Positions 35,172 through 43,791 of a stretch of DNA of 64,000 bases are shown here, one piece after another (position 1 is the first letter of the stretch; each line of letters begins with the position of its first letter). Below the pieces are notes generated by a model, which was given only the letters and a program-made list of their open reading frames with translations, was not told the DNA's origin and searched no databases. The translations under genes were made by a program, and so were the position numbers. The DNA is from an uncultured Prolixibacteraceae bacterium (GTDB lineage Bacteria; Bacteroidota; Bacteroidia; Bacteroidales; Prolixibacteraceae), in contig CALGIG010000011.1 in the NCBI GenBank assembly GCA_937915865.1, positions 1-64,000 of the forward strand, written 5' to 3'.

Positions 35172-36980
35172 ATGGAACTTTTTAAACCCAAAGACATTTT
35201 AAAAGCAAATCCTAAGCTTAGTTTTCTTGGTGGCGAACATTTTGCGCGTTTTTTAATGCTCCTACTACGTTTTGATAAGCTTAACAGGGTTTACAATCAA
35301 ATTGGCGATAAAAAAGGTCTGGCTTTTGTAGACGAGCTTCTTAATATATTGGAAATAAACTTTTTGTACGACAATGAAGAATTGCTCAAACGTGTCCCGA
35401 AAACTGGTTCAGTTGTTGTTGTTAGCAATCACCCATTTGGCGGTTTGGAAGGTATTTTGCTGATTAAAATGTTAAGCCAGGTACGGTCAGATGTTAAAAT
35501 AATGTCGACACATTTGCTTCAGAAAATTAATCCTATCAGCGATTATTTTATTGAAGAAGAATCGTTTTTGAAGAAAAACATTGCCATTGATGCAAGTACC
35601 GAAAAAGCATCAGCACACCTGGAAAAGGGAGGATTACTTTGTTTCTTCCCGGCAACTGAGGTCTCTCAGTTTGATGCATACCGTGTTTTAACCGATAAGG
35701 AATGGCATTATTCTATTCTGAAATTCATAAAACAACAAAAAGTACCTGTAGTCCCAATTCATTTCCAGGGAAATAACAGCCGTTTTTTTTACCTGATGGG
35801 TAATGTTTTACCTTCGCTGAAAGAAATGAAACTTCCAACAGAAATTCTGTACCAGCACCGGAAACCAATTAAAATAAGGGTTGGATATCCTATTCCGGTC
35901 ACCGATCAGGATAAATTCAATGATATATACCAGTATGGCCGCTACTTGAGAGTAAAAACATATTTGTTATGTTCGAAAATTGAAGTGAAACGTTTTTTTA
36001 ATTATTCACTGAAACGGCAGCAAAAAATAGAACCAGTAGCAGAACCGCTTCCTCATGAAAAAGTTTTGGAGGAATTAAAAAGTCTGGGAAGTGAATTTTT
36101 ACTGTTCAGATTAAAAAACTATGCGGTTTATTGCGTTCCAACGAAAAGAATTCCGATTATTTTGCTCGAAATTGGACGCTTACGAGAAGTAACCTTTCGT
36201 CAGGTAGGTGAAGGGACAAATCGAAGTATTGATCTTGACGAATTTGATTTGTATTACCATCAGATGTTTATTTGGGACGAAGAATCTGAGATGATTGCTG
36301 GGGCCTACCGGATCGGAAAAGGAGCTGATATTTTACATCAGTATGGCGTTCGTGGATTCTACATCCAAAGTTTATTTAAAATTAAGGACAACATGCAGGG
36401 TATGCTAAACGAAACTATGGAATTAGGCCGTTCGTTTGTTGTAAAAGAATATCAGCGAAAGCCAATGCCATTATTTTTACTTTGGAAAGGAATCCTTTAT
36501 TTCACGTTAAAAAATCCGGAATATCGTTACCTGATGGGGCCGGTAAGTGTTTCTGACGATTATTCGACTACTTCAAAGGAAATGATAATTAAATTTATAA
36601 TGACCCATCATTTCGACTGGAAGCTTGCCAGAAGTATTACTCCCAGAAATTCGTACAAGTTTAAGACCGAAGATGAGGACCTTAATTTAGTTATGGAGAC
36701 AATGGATAACGACATTAATTCACTTGATAAATTGATCAATGATGTTGATGAATCAAATTCAGGCTTACCAGTTCTCCTGAAAAAGTATATTAAGCTGAAT
36801 GCGAAAATTATAGGTTTTAATGTTGATCCGAAATTTAATAATTGTCTTGATGGTTTGATCGTACTTGATTTGTGTGATGTTCCTGTAAATACAATCGAGT
36901 CGCTTTCGAAAGAAGCGAATGACGGCTCAATACTTCAGCAATTTTACACAAGGAAAAATGAAGCGGCAATAAATCAGTAG
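35172..36980 (+). CDS. Two-domain PlsC + GNAT acyltransferase, OlsF-like
   Basis: A 602-residue fusion. The N-terminal half is a PlsC/LPLAT acyltransferase (VVSNHPFGGLEG at about 84-94, with His87 in the HPxxG box; LLCFFPATEVS in place of FPEGTRS; VPVVPIHFQGNNSRFFY). The second half is a GNAT-type hydroxyacyl transferase (FDLYYHQMFIWDEESEMIAG, YRIGKGADI, LMGPVSVSDDYS). This order matches OlsF, which in other bacteria makes ornithine lipids by N- then O-acylation. In Bacteroidota related proteins make glycine or other amino-acid lipids. It most likely works at the inner membrane on acyl-carrier-protein substrates. The architecture is clear. The amino acid used is not known. Confidence 0.87.
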   Translation: MELFKPKDILKANPKLSFLGGEHFARFLMLLLRFDKLNRVYNQIGDKKGLAFVDELLNILEINFLYDNEELLKRVPKTGSVVVVSNHPFGGLEGILLIKMLSQVRSDVKIMSTHLLQKINPISDYFIEEESFLKKNIAIDASTEKASAHLEKGGLLCFFPATEVSQFDAYRVLTDKEWHYSILKFIKQQKVPVVPIHFQGNNSRFFYLMGNVLPSLKEMKLPTEILYQHRKPIKIRVGYPIPVTDQDKFNDIYQYGRYLRVKTYLLCSKIEVKRFFNYSLKRQQKIEPVAEPLPHEKVLEELKSLGSEFLLFRLKNYAVYCVPTKRIPIILLEIGRLREVTFRQVGEGTNRSIDLDEFDLYYHQMFIWDEESEMIAGAYRIGKGADILHQYGVRGFYIQSLFKIKDNMQGMLNETMELGRSFVVKEYQRKPMPLFLLWKGILYFTLKNPEYRYLMGPVSVSDDYSTTSKEMIIKFIMTHHFDWKLARSITPRNSYKFKTEDEDLNLVMETMDNDINSLDKLINDVDESNSGLPVLLKKYIKLNAKIIGFNVDPKFNNCLDGLIVLDLCDVPVNTIESLSKEANDGSILQQFYTRKNEAAINQ

Positions 36981-37026
36981 CCCTTAATCTATTTGCTATT
37001 GGAAAGATTTGATGAAATCGCTGGCC

Positions 37027-37395
37027 TCATTTCTTAAAAATAAAATAAACGGCAAAGATCAGGAAAACAAAACCAATCAGGTGATTCATCCTGAAATTTT
37101 CGTTTTTGAAAAACATCAACGAGAATACAGTAAAAACGATTAGAGTAATTACTTCCTGAATTACTTTAAGTTGCAGAAGTGAGAATGGTCCGCCATTATC
37201 TTTGTAGCCAATTCGGTTTGCCGGTACCTGGAGAATATATTCGAACAAAGCGATTCCCCAACTAATCAGTATGATAGCTATAATCCCTAGTTTGTTGAAC
37301 CATTTCATTTCAGCAAACCTGAGATGCCCATACCAGGCCAATGTCATAAACGAGTTGGAAAGAATCAGCAGAATTATGGTTAAAAATCCTCTCAT
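37027..37395 (-). CDS. DMT-family small membrane protein (DUF486)
   Basis: A 122-residue protein with four predicted membrane helices and the DUF486 signature block NSFMTLAWYGHLRF followed by IISWGIALFEYILQVPANRIGY. This is half the size of a usual drug/metabolite transporter, so such proteins probably work as dimers. The substrate is unknown. It converges on the OlsF-like gene (46-base gap) with no terminator that I can see. Confidence 0.9.
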   Translation of the reverse strand: MRGFLTIILLILSNSFMTLAWYGHLRFAEMKWFNKLGIIAIILISWGIALFEYILQVPANRIGYKDNGGPFSLLQLKVIQEVITLIVFTVFSLMFFKNENFRMNHLIGFVFLIFAVYFIFKK

Positions 37396-37605
37396 GGCTT
37401 ATTATTTTTATTATGCCGCGAAAATACACCAAACTTACATCAGCTAACCAATCTAGCTTTAAAAAAAACATTTAAAGAACCCATTAGGTGAAATGAGGCT
37501 ATTAACTGATCAATTAATTTTTCGGACTTATCGGAAATCTGCGACTTGTATCAAGCTTGATGCGGTGTTTAGTCCTCTCTAACAAAAAAATTCCTTCCCC
37601 ATTTC

Positions 37606-37995
37606 CACAAAACCGACAATAATCGGTTTATAATGACGCTGGAATTTTCCAGAACGTTTTTCAACCGTTCAAAATGATGTCAGAATTTTTCAGGCACCAA
37701 AAACACTGTTTATAACGACGTTGGAACTTTCAGGACTCTCAAAAAACAGTTTACAACGACACTGAAATTTTCCGGGCACTCAAAAAACTGTTTATGGTGA
37801 TGTTGGAATTTTCCAGAGCGTTTTTCAACCGTTCAAAATGATGTCAGAATTTTCCAGGTTCCCCCAAAACAGTTTATAACTACGTTGGTATTTTTCAGGC
37901 ACCAAAAACACTGTTTATAACGACGTTGGAACTTTCAGGACTCTCAAAAAACAGTTTACAACGACATTGAAATTTTCCGGGCACTCAAAAAACGG
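37606..37995. repeat. Degenerate 41-bp tandem repeats, about nine units
   Basis: The gene-free stretch between 37396 and 38081 holds about nine units of roughly 41 bases with the pattern GTTTATAACGACGTTGGAA followed by TTTTCCAGGCACTCAAAAAAC. A higher-order structure is visible: unit 1 recurs after 164 bases (37626 to 37790), and units 3-4 recur after 205 bases (37708 to 37913), which is five 41-base steps. So an internal block has been duplicated with one extra unit. Spacing and sequence are too degenerate for CRISPR and there are no unique spacers. Bases 37396-37605 show nothing else. Confidence 0.88.
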
Positions 37996-38081
37996 TTGGT
38001 GTGAAGCCCGAAAAATTTTCACGATAAAAAATTTCACACTACGGATTAAAGGAACTTATTTTAATCTATTCGATGTATTTT

Positions 38082-39767
38082 TTAATATCCCGCAGCTTGT
38101 CCATCTTTCCTCGATTCGGAGGCGCCGAAATAAACCTTATTTTTATCATCCCACATTATTGCCTGGTAACCACCATAAATTCCGTTGGTAAACTGTACTA
38201 CATGGCCTTTCCCCAGTAATTTTCTGATGGTTGAATAATCAATTCCACTTTCGAGATACACAATTCCACCATCAGTCATTTTTTCATCAGTTGGTTCGCT
38301 CGATCCTTCGTGGCAAATACGCGGTGCATCGCCTGCCTCCTGCAGATTCATGCCAAAATCAATGAGGTTAACTACTATTTGTGCGTGTCCTTGTGGTTGC
38401 ATCGATCCGCCCATCAGCCCGAAACTGATAAAAGGTTTGCCATCTTTAGTAATAAATGCCGGAATAATGGTTTGGAACGGACGTTTGTGCGGCTCAAATT
38501 TGTTCAAGTGGTCGGGGTCGAGCGAGAACATTTCGCCTCGGTCCTGAAGTATAAATCCGAGTTTCCCGGGAGTCATTCCTGAACCCATACCACGGTAATT
38601 GCTCTGTATGAGCGAAACCATATTCCCCTCTTTATCAGCAGTGGTTAAGTAAATGGTATTTCCATGCTCAGGGTTTCCGGCAGGGTAAATTTTGGCAGCT
38701 TTATCTGCATTAATAAGCTTCATCCGGTCTTTCGCGTATTCTTTCGAAATCAATCCTTTTATCGGTAATTTATTGAATTCGGGGTCGGCATAAAACTTGG
38801 CACGGTCTTCAAACGCCAATTTTTTAGCTTCAACAAAAGTGTGGATGTATTCAGCGCTGCCAAATCCCATCGATTTAATATCATAGTTTTCAAGAATATT
38901 CAGGATTTGCAACACCGCAATACCTTGTCCGTTCGGCGGTAACTCCCAAATGTCGTAGCCCCGGTAGTTGGTCGAAACGGGCTCAACCCAATCGGAATGA
39001 TGTTCCTGAAAATCGCGCATGCTCAAAAAACCACCTTCGGCTCTGACATAATCCACAATTTTTCGGGCAATCTCACCTTTGTAAAAAGCATCGCGGCCAC
39101 CTTTGGCAATTTTATCGAGCGTGGCTGCCAAATACGGATTTTTAAATACTTCACCCTTATCAGGCGCTTTGCCGTTTGGCATATAAATTTCCTTGAAACC
39201 GTTGTATTTTTCCAGAAGCTTTGAGTTTGAATTCCAGTAATAGGCAATAACTTCAGTTACCGGAAATCCTTCGCTGGCATAAGTTATAGCTGGTTTCAGA
39301 ATTTCAGGCATCGATAATTTTCCGAACTTTTTATTCAATTCGAACCAGCCATCAACACAACCGGGTACCGAAACCGACAATGGCCCATGCGATGGAACTT
39401 TCTTTATACCATGATCGATAAAATACTGCAAATTCAAATCGTAGGGAGATCGTCCACTGGCATTCAGTCCATATAATTTTTGGGTTTTGGCATCCCACAC
39501 AATGGCAAACAAATCTCCTCCAATACCATTTCCGGTTGGCTCAACTAAACCTAGTACCGCGTTTGCAGCAATAGCGGCATCAATCGCATTACCACCGGCT
39601 TTTAAAATATCGAGCGCCGCCTGAGTGGCCAGTGGTTGGCTGGTACAAGCCATTCCGTGTTGGGCAATTACTTCTGAACGAGTCGCAAATGTTAGTCCGG
39701 TAATACGATCCTGGGCAAACAACACACAGGTTACGAACAGTGAAATAGTGGTTAGGATTGTTTTCAT
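38082..39767 (-). CDS. ggt: Gamma-glutamyltransferase
   Basis: A 561-residue periplasmic enzyme with a signal peptide (MKTILTTISLFVTCVLFAQ). It has the family motifs GMACTSQPLATQAALDILKAG, NAIDAAIAANAVLGLVEP and GNGIGGDLFAI. The processing and nucleophile Thr follows GNPEHGN in TIYLTTADKEGN. The lid and GGxxMxPQGH segment is LMGGSMQPQGHAQIVVN. These proteins self-cleave into two subunits and move or hydrolyse the gamma-glutamyl group of glutathione and related peptides. The gene stands alone after the 41-bp repeat field and diverges from the AddB-like nuclease gene. Confidence 0.96.
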   Translation of the reverse strand: MKTILTTISLFVTCVLFAQDRITGLTFATRSEVIAQHGMACTSQPLATQAALDILKAGGNAIDAAIAANAVLGLVEPTGNGIGGDLFAIVWDAKTQKLYGLNASGRSPYDLNLQYFIDHGIKKVPSHGPLSVSVPGCVDGWFELNKKFGKLSMPEILKPAITYASEGFPVTEVIAYYWNSNSKLLEKYNGFKEIYMPNGKAPDKGEVFKNPYLAATLDKIAKGGRDAFYKGEIARKIVDYVRAEGGFLSMRDFQEHHSDWVEPVSTNYRGYDIWELPPNGQGIAVLQILNILENYDIKSMGFGSAEYIHTFVEAKKLAFEDRAKFYADPEFNKLPIKGLISKEYAKDRMKLINADKAAKIYPAGNPEHGNTIYLTTADKEGNMVSLIQSNYRGMGSGMTPGKLGFILQDRGEMFSLDPDHLNKFEPHKRPFQTIIPAFITKDGKPFISFGLMGGSMQPQGHAQIVVNLIDFGMNLQEAGDAPRICHEGSSEPTDEKMTDGGIVYLESGIDYSTIRKLLGKGHVVQFTNGIYGGYQAIMWDDKNKVYFGASESRKDGQAAGY

Positions 39768-39905
39768 ACCTTGAAAAATTAGAGAACTCCAAAATACTAA
39801 ATTTGATTGGTTTACTACGGATGTTCATTTTTTCTTTTCAGGAACAGCAGATTTAGTTTTACCTTTAAGCCTGAATTATGATTTTCAAACTTTGAATCTT
39901 AACCA

Positions 39906-42743
39906 GTGAATCCATTTTTAAAGCAGGTTGCTCACTATTTATATACTTATCATCGCGACGAACTCAGTGATTATTGCCTGGTTTTTCCGGGTCGCAGAGC
40001 CGGTGTTTTTTTTACGGCTTACCTTAATGAGTTGATCGAAAAACCAATGCTTTCGCCCGAAATAGTTACCATCAACGAATTGATATACCGGTTTACCAAT
40101 CTTCAGGAAGCTGACACCGTTTCGCTGGTTTTAAAGCTTCAGGAAATTTACAGCAAAGTTACAGGACACAACGAATCACTGGACGAATTCTTTTTTTGGG
40201 GTGAAATTTTACTGGGCGATTTCGACGACATCGACAAATATTTGCTGAATGCTGATGATTTATTCCGAAACATTGCCGACTTGAAGGAACTCGAAAATCA
40301 GTTTGATTACCTGACTGACCAACAAAGAAAAGCTATTGAAGATTTCTGGGGAAACCTTGAAAAAGTACCCAGTTCGTTCAATAAAGAAAAGTTTATCGGT
40401 ATATGGATAAAGCTGGCCGAAATTTATCATCGGTTTAAAGCATTGCTTATGCAAAACGGTATCGCATATTCCGGCATGATTTATCGTGAAGTTGCTGAAG
40501 CTTTATCCGATAGCCAACTATCCGAATTGCCTGCCCCGAAATATGTTTTCGTAGGATTTAATGCGCTAAATAATTGCGAGAAAGCGATTTTCAGAAAATT
40601 GGAAAAACTGAAGAAAGCAATGTTTTTCTGGGATTATGCTGAGTTTTACCTAAATGATACTGAAAATGAAGCCGGGAGTTTTTTGAGGACAAACATGGTC
40701 CAGTTTTCCCAACCTAAAGATTTTAAGATTGAGGAGCCGGATACAGCAAAGCGAAAAATTAAACTGGTTGCAGTGCCCGGTAACATTACCCAGGCGCAGG
40801 CACTAAATCTTCCTGGAGTAATTGATAGTTTTGACATTAATTCACGCTTCGACAATACTGCATTTGTATTGGCCGATGAAAATCTTCTGATTCCGGTAAT
40901 TTCATCTGTCGGAAATCATTTTCAGGGAATAAACATTACTATGGGCTATCCATTTGCAAATACTCCTGTTTATGGATTTATTTTGCAACTGATCAATTTA
41001 CAGCGCAACATTCGTCGTTCGGCCAAATCAACGGTTTTTTATTACAAACCAGTTGTAGCTTTGCTTAACCATCAGTTCGTAGTTTCTAACGAAATTAAGG
41101 AATTTGTTTCTGAAATTCATCGGCGAAACAAAGTTTACATCAATGCGGGAGAATTGAAAATCAATGTGTTTATCTCCAAATTATTTTCAAGCCCTGAAAG
41201 TTGGACCGATATTCTGGATTATTTTCTGGATATATTGAAAGAACTTTCGTTGAAATTTAATCCTGCGGAAGATGAACAACACCAGTTGGAGTCGGAATAC
41301 ATTTTTCAGGCTTACTTGGCCATACAGCGATTAAAAGATTCTCTTCTCTTGCTGAATATTCCTGAATTTTCGATCAAAATTATGTTTCGTTTGATCGATC
41401 AGAGTTTGAAGCGAATATCCATACCGTTTGAAGGAGAACCACTTACCGGTTTGCAAATTATGGGATTGCTTGAAACACGTTGCCTCGACTTTGAAAATTT
41501 AATACTTTTCTCGGCCAATGAAGGCTTTTTACCGCGAATTGCAGCCGGACATTCGTTTGTACCGTACCATCTTCGCAAGGGTTTTGGTATGCCCACCTAC
41601 GAAGATCGCGATGCTATGTACGCCTATTATTTCTACAGGTTAATACAACGCAACCAGAATACAGTAATTGTATATAATTCCATTACCGAAGGTATTTCGT
41701 TTTCTGAAAAAAGCCGTTTTTTGCACCAGCTTCAGTTCGACTCTGATTTTGAAATCGAGGAAGTAAACCTAAGTTTTAATTTTAAAGGTACCAGTAACGA
41801 ACCCATTTCAATTCGGGGCAATGAAAAGTATATTAAGCAATTAATTACTAAATATTCTACTTCAAAATTGAGCCCAAGCGCTATAAATACCTGGCTTGAT
41901 TGTAAACTGAAATTTTATTTTAAATACCTCGCCGGAATTAAGGAAAAGGAAGAACTGAAGGAAGAAATTGATGCCGTTTTATTCGGGAACCTGTTTCATT
42001 ATACCATTGAGAAATTGTATCAGCCATTTGTTGGTAAAACAGTTGAGGAGCATGCCCTGAAATTATTGGCCGCCAACCGAAAAAGAATTGATGAAAAAGT
42101 TCTGGAAGCTGTTGCTGTTCAATATTTTCAAATGAAGCCTGAGGAAACCGGAAACGTAAAACTTTCAGGCCAGAGTATTTTAATTGCCAATCACATTCGA
42201 GAGTATGTTGTTCAGTTAATTAAAAACGATATCAGGTTTGCTCCGTTCGAAGTTTTGTCGCTTGAAAAAGACTATGTCGAAGATTTTGAAGTTCAATCAG
42301 GAGATAAATTTATTAAAATTAAGGTTGGCGGTATTATTGACCGCTTAGATCGCACTGCTGATGGAATCCGAATTGTTGATTACAAAACAGGCAGGAACAT
42401 TAAGCTTGATTTTAAAAACTGGTCTCAGTTAACTGACAGGAACTATAGTGACAGAAGAAAAGAAATTTTCCAAACCTTAATTTATTCTGACATCCTTAAT
42501 CGAACGGAAAATCAACCGATTTTACCAACCATTTATAAGCTCGATAACTTATTTGACGAGGAATTTAATCCTTCTGTAATTATTAATGGTACAAAGCTTA
42601 TTTACCAATGTTATATCAGCGAATTCAGGGAAATATTTTCTGTAGTTTTAACCGACATTTTTAACCCTGAAACCATTTACGACCAGGTAAAAGATTCGCA
42701 AAAATGCAGTTACTGCCCATACAATAAAATTTGCAGAAGATGA
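39906..42743 (+). CDS. AddB-like PD-(D/E)XK nuclease family protein
   Basis: A 945-residue protein starting from GTG (MNPFLKQVAHYL). No upstream ATG exists, and this start gives the conserved opening with VFPGRRAGVFFTAYLNEL. The front two-thirds resemble a degenerate UvrD-like helicase module (FVLADENLLIPVISSV, LQIMGLLETRCLDFENLI). The C-terminus holds a RecB-type nuclease (GNLFHYTIEKLY, VGGIIDRLDRTADGIRIVDY, then KTG). An AddB-style iron-sulfur set is visible: Cys in TWLDCKLKFYF and the C-terminal QKCSYCPYNKIC. It should process double-strand DNA ends with an AddA-type partner, which is not in the window. Confidence 0.88.
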   Translation: MNPFLKQVAHYLYTYHRDELSDYCLVFPGRRAGVFFTAYLNELIEKPMLSPEIVTINELIYRFTNLQEADTVSLVLKLQEIYSKVTGHNESLDEFFFWGEILLGDFDDIDKYLLNADDLFRNIADLKELENQFDYLTDQQRKAIEDFWGNLEKVPSSFNKEKFIGIWIKLAEIYHRFKALLMQNGIAYSGMIYREVAEALSDSQLSELPAPKYVFVGFNALNNCEKAIFRKLEKLKKAMFFWDYAEFYLNDTENEAGSFLRTNMVQFSQPKDFKIEEPDTAKRKIKLVAVPGNITQAQALNLPGVIDSFDINSRFDNTAFVLADENLLIPVISSVGNHFQGINITMGYPFANTPVYGFILQLINLQRNIRRSAKSTVFYYKPVVALLNHQFVVSNEIKEFVSEIHRRNKVYINAGELKINVFISKLFSSPESWTDILDYFLDILKELSLKFNPAEDEQHQLESEYIFQAYLAIQRLKDSLLLLNIPEFSIKIMFRLIDQSLKRISIPFEGEPLTGLQIMGLLETRCLDFENLILFSANEGFLPRIAAGHSFVPYHLRKGFGMPTYEDRDAMYAYYFYRLIQRNQNTVIVYNSITEGISFSEKSRFLHQLQFDSDFEIEEVNLSFNFKGTSNEPISIRGNEKYIKQLITKYSTSKLSPSAINTWLDCKLKFYFKYLAGIKEKEELKEEIDAVLFGNLFHYTIEKLYQPFVGKTVEEHALKLLAANRKRIDEKVLEAVAVQYFQMKPEETGNVKLSGQSILIANHIREYVVQLIKNDIRFAPFEVLSLEKDYVEDFEVQSGDKFIKIKVGGIIDRLDRTADGIRIVDYKTGRNIKLDFKNWSQLTDRNYSDRRKEIFQTLIYSDILNRTENQPILPTIYKLDNLFDEEFNPSVIINGTKLIYQCYISEFREIFSVVLTDIFNPETIYDQVKDSQKCSYCPYNKICRR

Positions 42744-42895
42744 AAATGAGGAGATGATATGGAAATTTGAAGATTTGAAGATGAATAGCTTAATGGTCAA
42801 ATGGCTTTATAGATAAAAGAGCGATTAACAATTTAACAGTTTATCCATTTTTCAACTCCGCACTTTAGCTCACTATAGGCAATCCGCACTTCTTT

Positions 42896-43573
42896 TTACT
42901 CGTTCAGCAAATCTGGTCTCAACCGTTTGGTCCGCTCGTATGCTTGTTGTTCCTGCCATTCAGCTATTTTTTTGTCGTTGCCTGAAAGCAATATTTCGGG
43001 GACTTTCCACCCGTTATAATCGGCAGGGCGAGTATAAACCGGCGGGCTTAGCAAATTGTCCTGAAATGAGTCGGTGAGGGCAGAGGTTTCGTCGGAAAGC
43101 ACACCTGGAACCAACCTCGCAACGGCGTCAACAATTACTGCAGCCGCCAATTCTCCTCCGGTAAGCACATAATCGCCAATCGAAATTTCCATTGTAACCA
43201 GGTGGTCACGAACACGTTGGTCGATACCTTTATAATGTCCGCAAAGAATAATGATATTATTTAGGAGAGAAAGCTTATTTGCCTCTTTTTGCGATAACTG
43301 GACACCATCTGGACTTGTATAAATCACTGCATCATACTCTCTTTGCGATTTCAGAAAATTAATGGCGCTTTCAATAGGTTGTATAGTCATTACCATTCCA
43401 GCTCCTCCGCTAAAAGCATAGTCATCAGTTCGCCGGTGTTTGTCAGTCGAAAAATCACGAATATTATGCACCTGAATTTCAATCAGGCCTTTATCCTGGC
43501 CTCTCTTAATAATAGAGTGTTTAAACGGACTTTCAAGCAATTCAGGAACAACAGTAAGTATATCGATGCGCAT
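42896..43573 (-). CDS. trmD: tRNA (guanine-N1)-methyltransferase
   Basis: A 225-residue SPOUT methyltransferase starting MRIDILTVVPELLESPF. A 30-codon upstream extension exists in frame but has no family match. It contains KHRRTDDYAFSGGAGMVM, the deep-knot motif LCGHYKGIDQRVRDHL and GDYVLTGGELAAAVIVDA, ending in VPEILLSGNDKKIAEWQ. TrmD methylates G37 next to the anticodon in tRNAs and keeps the reading frame. A TACTTTTG -7 box lies at 43588-43595, only about 15 bases ahead of the start, supporting it. No ribosomal-protein neighbours (rimM, rplS) are here. Confidence 0.97.
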   Translation of the reverse strand: MRIDILTVVPELLESPFKHSIIKRGQDKGLIEIQVHNIRDFSTDKHRRTDDYAFSGGAGMVMTIQPIESAINFLKSQREYDAVIYTSPDGVQLSQKEANKLSLLNNIIILCGHYKGIDQRVRDHLVTMEISIGDYVLTGGELAAAVIVDAVARLVPGVLSDETSALTDSFQDNLLSPPVYTRPADYNGWKVPEILLSGNDKKIAEWQEQQAYERTKRLRPDLLNE

Positions 43574-43710
43574 AATTTGATTTTTTGCAAAAGTAATTAC
43601 TACATTCAAAAAAAGTATAAAACTATATTCAAGTGTGATTAAAATTGTATGTATTTGAGGCATTTATTTATATGCTATTCAAATCATTTTAAGATTTATT
43701 TCTTAAAATG

Positions 43711-43741
43711 TTTGAGTATTAGCTGGTAATATCTATTTTCG
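43711..43741 (+). promoter_or_regulatory. Promoter of the DUF349 gene
   Basis: A -33 TTTG (43711-43714), 19-base spacer and -7 TATTTTCG (43734-43741). The -7 has one mismatch to TAnnTTTG. The start of transcription is expected near 43748, leaving a leader of about 44 bases. Confidence 0.55.
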
Positions 43742-43791
43742 TAAACTCAAAGAGAATAAATCTCTTATTTTACTAAGTAATAATAATTGTT

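Noticed and set aside
37606..37995. Possible CRISPR array
   Set aside because: Units follow each other directly, they diverge along their whole length, and there are no unique spacers or cas genes.
37967..38191. 74-codon plus-strand open frame
   Set aside because: It starts within the repeat field and runs antisense into the gamma-glutamyltransferase gene.
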